6,539 bases of DNA from contig JBGPKH010000524.1 in NCBI GenBank assembly GCA_041485845.1, positions 1 through 6,539 of the forward strand. Direction: 5' to 3'. This document shows positions 5,015 through 6,539 of this stretch, one piece after another. The DNA comes from OMOG01 sp041485845. GTDB lineage: Bacteria > Acidobacteriota > Terriglobia > Bryobacterales > Bryobacteraceae. Positions within the stretch are counted from its first letter, which is position 1, and the number at the start of each line of letters is the position of its first letter. A model generated the notes under the pieces. The model was given only the letters and a program-made list of their open reading frames with translations, had not been told where the DNA came from and did not search any database. The position numbers were made by a program, and so were the translations under genes.

Positions 5015-5306
5015 ATTGATAGAAGATGTCTCGAAGCAGCCTGATCGGCGCCTTGGCCGTCGTGCTCTGCCTTCCTGCCGCCAACGAGATGGACCTCCCG
5101 CTGGCGCAGGCGTCCTCCCGGGCAATGAGTTTCAGAATCTTTTCGATCTCCGTGTAGAAGGAATGCAGCATCGCACAAGCAGAGGCCGTTTCAATGACGC
5201 CAACATTTGGGTCATCTGACCGGCAAATAAGGGGGGACAACTGGTCGCGGACTGTGGAAAGCTCCTCAAGTCCCAGTTCAATTTTCGTCCCGAGACTAGC
5301 CGACAC
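5013..5306 (-). CDS. HEPN (HepT-like) toxin, C-terminally truncated
   Basis: The first 64 residues match the HepT-like HEPN family: EELSTVRDQLSPLI, then ETASACAMLHSFYTEIEKILKLIARE (39-64). Homologues of this group continue with an LPSG-x-x-W-H segment and a second helical half carrying the catalytic R-x4-6-H-type motif, in about 150 residues. Here the sequence after Glu64 becomes CASGRSISLAAGRQ and then a tail that is the reverse of promoter A and the ORF at 5026, ending at residue 97. The catalytic part is therefore missing and the toxin is very likely dead. The GTG start at 5306 overlaps the MNT gene by 11 bases and has GGGGAA upstream. Possible degraded remnants of the LPSG motif near residues 66-72 suggest frameshifts as well as truncation. 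Confidence 0.72.
   Translation of the reverse strand: MSASLGTKIELGLEELSTVRDQLSPLICRSDDPNVGVIETASACAMLHSFYTEIEKILKLIAREDACASGRSISLAAGRQSTTAKAPIRLLRDIFYQ
5026..5157 (+). pseudogene. Cut-off start of a probable secreted protein
   Basis: Directly after promoter A an ORF of 43 codons begins MSRSSLIGALAVVLCLPAAN, which has the basic start, hydrophobic core and small residues of a signal peptide. From about residue 23 on it runs antisense to conserved HEPN codons and soon meets a stop, so the true gene seems to end near 5080-5110. The ATG lies 17 bases from the start of the -10 box, nearly the same distance as in the gene at 5797 (16), which supports it as a real start. The body of the gene is not present in the window. 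Confidence 0.42.
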
Positions 5307-5583
5307 GAACGAGTTCCCCGCTTCTCAGTAAGTGCCGAACGAGGGGAGTTTCGTCGTCCAAATCAACCAGATCAAGGGGGCGGCCGAGGATGTCGGAAGC
5401 CTTGCTGATTGCCGAGAAATAGACTTGCGGCGACAGGCCCGATACTGCCATGTCGATGTCGGAATCCGGTCGCAATTCGCCCCTGACTGCCGAGCCAAAA
5501 ATGAAGACCTGAGAAGCGCCCATGTGGCGTAGCAGACTTGCCGCTGCCAAAACGGCTGCGTTATCGATTGGAACCGTGGACAT
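5296..5583 (-). CDS. MNT-type nucleotidyltransferase antitoxin (MntA-like)
   Basis: This 95-aa protein is a minimal nucleotidyltransferase: VFIFGSAVRGELRPDSDIDMAV (27-47) contains the Gly30-Ser31 loop and the metal-binding pair Asp42 and Asp44; DLVDLDD (71-77) offers the third acidic residue. In known HEPN-MNT modules the MNT protein adds AMP units to the HEPN toxin near its active site and so silences it. Length and motifs are complete. The ATG at 5583 has GAGGA seven bases upstream and a candidate promoter at 5630-5638. The downstream HEPN partner overlaps by 11 bases but is truncated, so this antitoxin may have no live target here or may act on a toxin elsewhere. Confidence 0.88.
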   Translation of the reverse strand: MSTVPIDNAAVLAAASLLRHMGASQVFIFGSAVRGELRPDSDIDMAVSGLSPQVYFSAISKASDILGRPLDLVDLDDETPLVRHLLRSGELVRVG

Positions 5584-5629
5584 TTCCAGTCCTCGAGCAC
5601 TGTGCCGGCGGGGGGTGTTTCCGCACTCG

Positions 5630-5638
5630 ACTATACCA
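5630..5638 (-). promoter_or_regulatory. Candidate extended -10 promoter of the MNT-HEPN pair
   Basis: On the minus strand TGGTATAGT forms an extended -10 (TGn plus TATAGT, five of six consensus). It would start transcription near 5623, about 40 bases before the MNT start codon. No convincing -35 was found, which extended -10 promoters do not always need. Confidence 0.4.
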
Positions 5639-5732
5639 CCGCTGCCGCTCTCTGGAGGAGTGGCGCCATCGCCTGCGCCCCTCCATCCCTTGTTCCCCTT
5701 TGCGACCCGGCAACAGGACTGCTACGCCGCAC

Positions 5733-5786
5733 GTGACAGAAATCTGACTCTCCCCTGACGGTCATCCGTGTTTCCGGCTCTAGAAT
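5733..5786 (+). promoter_or_regulatory. Promoter B: four 11-bp-spaced repeats plus -10 box
   Basis: GTGAC at 5733, CTGAC at 5744 and 5755 and CCGTG at 5766 are each exactly 11 bases apart; TAGAAT at 5781-5786 is a five-of-six -10 box. The fourth repeat begins 15 bases before the -10, as in promoter A. The likely start site near 5793 lies only a few bases before the GTG at 5797. A PhoB/OmpR-family activator is the natural candidate to bind it, by analogy with Pho boxes. Confidence 0.65.
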
Positions 5787-5796
5787 TGAAGTAGCT

Positions 5797-6539
5797 GTGT
5801 TTCGCCCTCCGAACTCGGTGCTTGCGGCGCTGTTGACCACTGCCGCGGTCGTCACGCTGGTTCTCGGCTGGTTTGGCTGGCGCATGCTTCAGCAGGAGAA
5901 CGCCATCCAGCGGGAACGCACGCGCGAACGGCTGGAAAACGCCGCGGACGCCATGGCCGCCAGGATCCGCGGGAAACTGGCAGAATCGGGTGAGCGTCTG
6001 AGCGGCTGGCTGGCTCATCAGGAAACGCCGGCGCCGGAGGTGGAGGGCGCGGTCATCTTCGTGCAAGGTCCGGATCGCGTCGAGGTGGCCCCCAAAGGCG
6101 CGCTGCCTTATGTTCCATATTTGATCCCGAGCAGGCCGGCCGCAAGCCTGTTCACCGAAGCGGAAGCACTCGAGGCCGGCACTCAACCGGAAAGGGCGGC
6201 CGAGAGCTACCGGAGGTTGAGCCAACACAGCGACAAGCGCATCCGTGCCGGTGCCCTGCTGCGACTGGGAAGGGTCTTGCGCAAGTCGACGGACCTGAAA
6301 GGCGCCATGGTTGCGTACCAGAAACTTTCCGGGCTGGGAGATGTTCTGGTCGAGGATTACCCAGCGGAGTTAGCGGGCTTGAATGGCCAGCGGCTGACGT
6401 TGTTCGCGGCGGGCGACCATGACGGCGCGCAGCGGACTGGACTCCAATTGGCGCAGCACCTGGATAGCGGCCGGTGGCTGCTCACCCGAGGCATGGCGGA
6501 CTACTTCCGCGACGAGCTGACGCAGTCGGCCAGGCCCGA
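5797..6539 (+). CDS. Membrane-anchored protein with coiled coil and TPR-like region, probable sensor kinase N-terminus
   Basis: 247 codons are in the window and the frame is open at the right edge. Residues 7-28 (SVLAALLTTAAVVTLVLGWF and on) form one transmembrane helix, followed by a charged helical stretch likely to be a coiled coil (31-75, QQENAIQRERTRERLENAAD). A small mixed region (83-118) precedes a TPR-like part (about 119-180: PERAAESYRRLSQHSDKRIR, AGALLRLGRVLRK, GAMVAYQKLSGLG). This layout occurs in acidobacterial-type sensor histidine kinases with a long periplasmic input region, but no kinase motif (H box, N, G1) lies inside the window, so the role is an inference. The GTG at 5797 is chosen because it directly follows promoter B and precedes the membrane helix; the message would be almost leaderless, with no Shine-Dalgarno site. 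The frame is also open further upstream, so the start is not fixed by a stop codon. Confidence 0.7.
   Translation, partial: MFRPPNSVLAALLTTAAVVTLVLGWFGWRMLQQENAIQRERTRERLENAADAMAARIRGKLAESGERLSGWLAHQETPAPEVEGAVIFVQGPDRVEVAPKGALPYVPYLIPSRPAASLFTEAEALEAGTQPERAAESYRRLSQHSDKRIRAGALLRLGRVLRKSTDLKGAMVAYQKLSGLGDVLVEDYPAELAGLNGQRLTLFAAGDHDGAQRTGLQLAQHLDSGRWLLTRGMADYFRDELTQSARP

Noticed and set aside
4506..5219. 237-codon plus-strand frame
   Set aside because: It strings together an off-frame part of mazF, antisense debris, the receiver remnant and the antisense of HEPN; only the remnant at 4799-4867 is protein-like.
1..6539. CRISPR array near cas6
   Set aside because: No regularly spaced 25-40 base repeats were seen on either strand; the 11-bp repeats at 4961 and 5733 are promoter-type pentamers.
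1..6539. tRNA, rRNA or insertion-sequence features
   Set aside because: No cloverleaf-like segment, rRNA motif, transposase domain or terminal inverted repeats of IS type were noticed.

Overview
The window is GC-rich, densely coding chromosomal DNA. A secreted esterase of the acetyl-xylan-esterase type, a stand-alone Cas6, several toxin-antitoxin (TA) modules and long-linker sensor proteins all fit an Acidobacteria genome of the Bryobacterales/Solibacter kind. That placement is an inference from gene content; there is no rRNA or other phylogenetic marker here except a generic infA.

Left part (1-1667), minus strand, read from right to left: a solitary cas6 CRISPR-RNA endonuclease gene, then hicB 12 nt later, then hicA overlapping hicB by 14 nt, then after 61 nt the start of a secreted alpha/beta-hydrolase that runs off the left edge. 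cas6-hicB-hicA looks like one transcription unit. No CRISPR array and no other cas gene is visible. The 190-base interval 1668-1858 divides this group from the plus-strand genes and holds a strong bidirectional hairpin and candidate promoters.

Middle part (1859-4059), plus strand: a CspA-family cold-shock protein, a perfect 12-bp hairpin, translation initiation factor IF-1, then after a 194-base leader an unusual 507-aa protein. This protein is a single ClpB-D2-type AAA+ unfoldase module fused to a C-terminal response-regulator receiver domain.

Right part (4060-5583) is a rearranged accessory patch. A MazE/MazF pair sits between the intact AAA-receiver gene and a decayed fragment of a paralogue of the same gene's 3' end. 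After the fragment comes a promoter-like array of 11-bp repeats, a cut-off ORF for a probable secreted protein, and on the minus strand an MNT/HEPN pair whose HEPN toxin is truncated at the same junction. The window thus holds three TA modules (hicBA, mazEF, MNT-HEPN), at least one of them apparently broken.

Right end (5733-6539): a second promoter with the same architecture as the first (four 11-bp-spaced pentamers, then a TAGA-type -10 box 15 bp after the start of the fourth) sits just upstream of a nearly leaderless GTG-started gene. That gene encodes a membrane-anchored protein with a coiled coil and a TPR-like region, probably the N-terminus of a sensor kinase. The paired promoters are the most distinctive regulatory signal in the window and suggest a shared PhoB/OmpR-type regulator.
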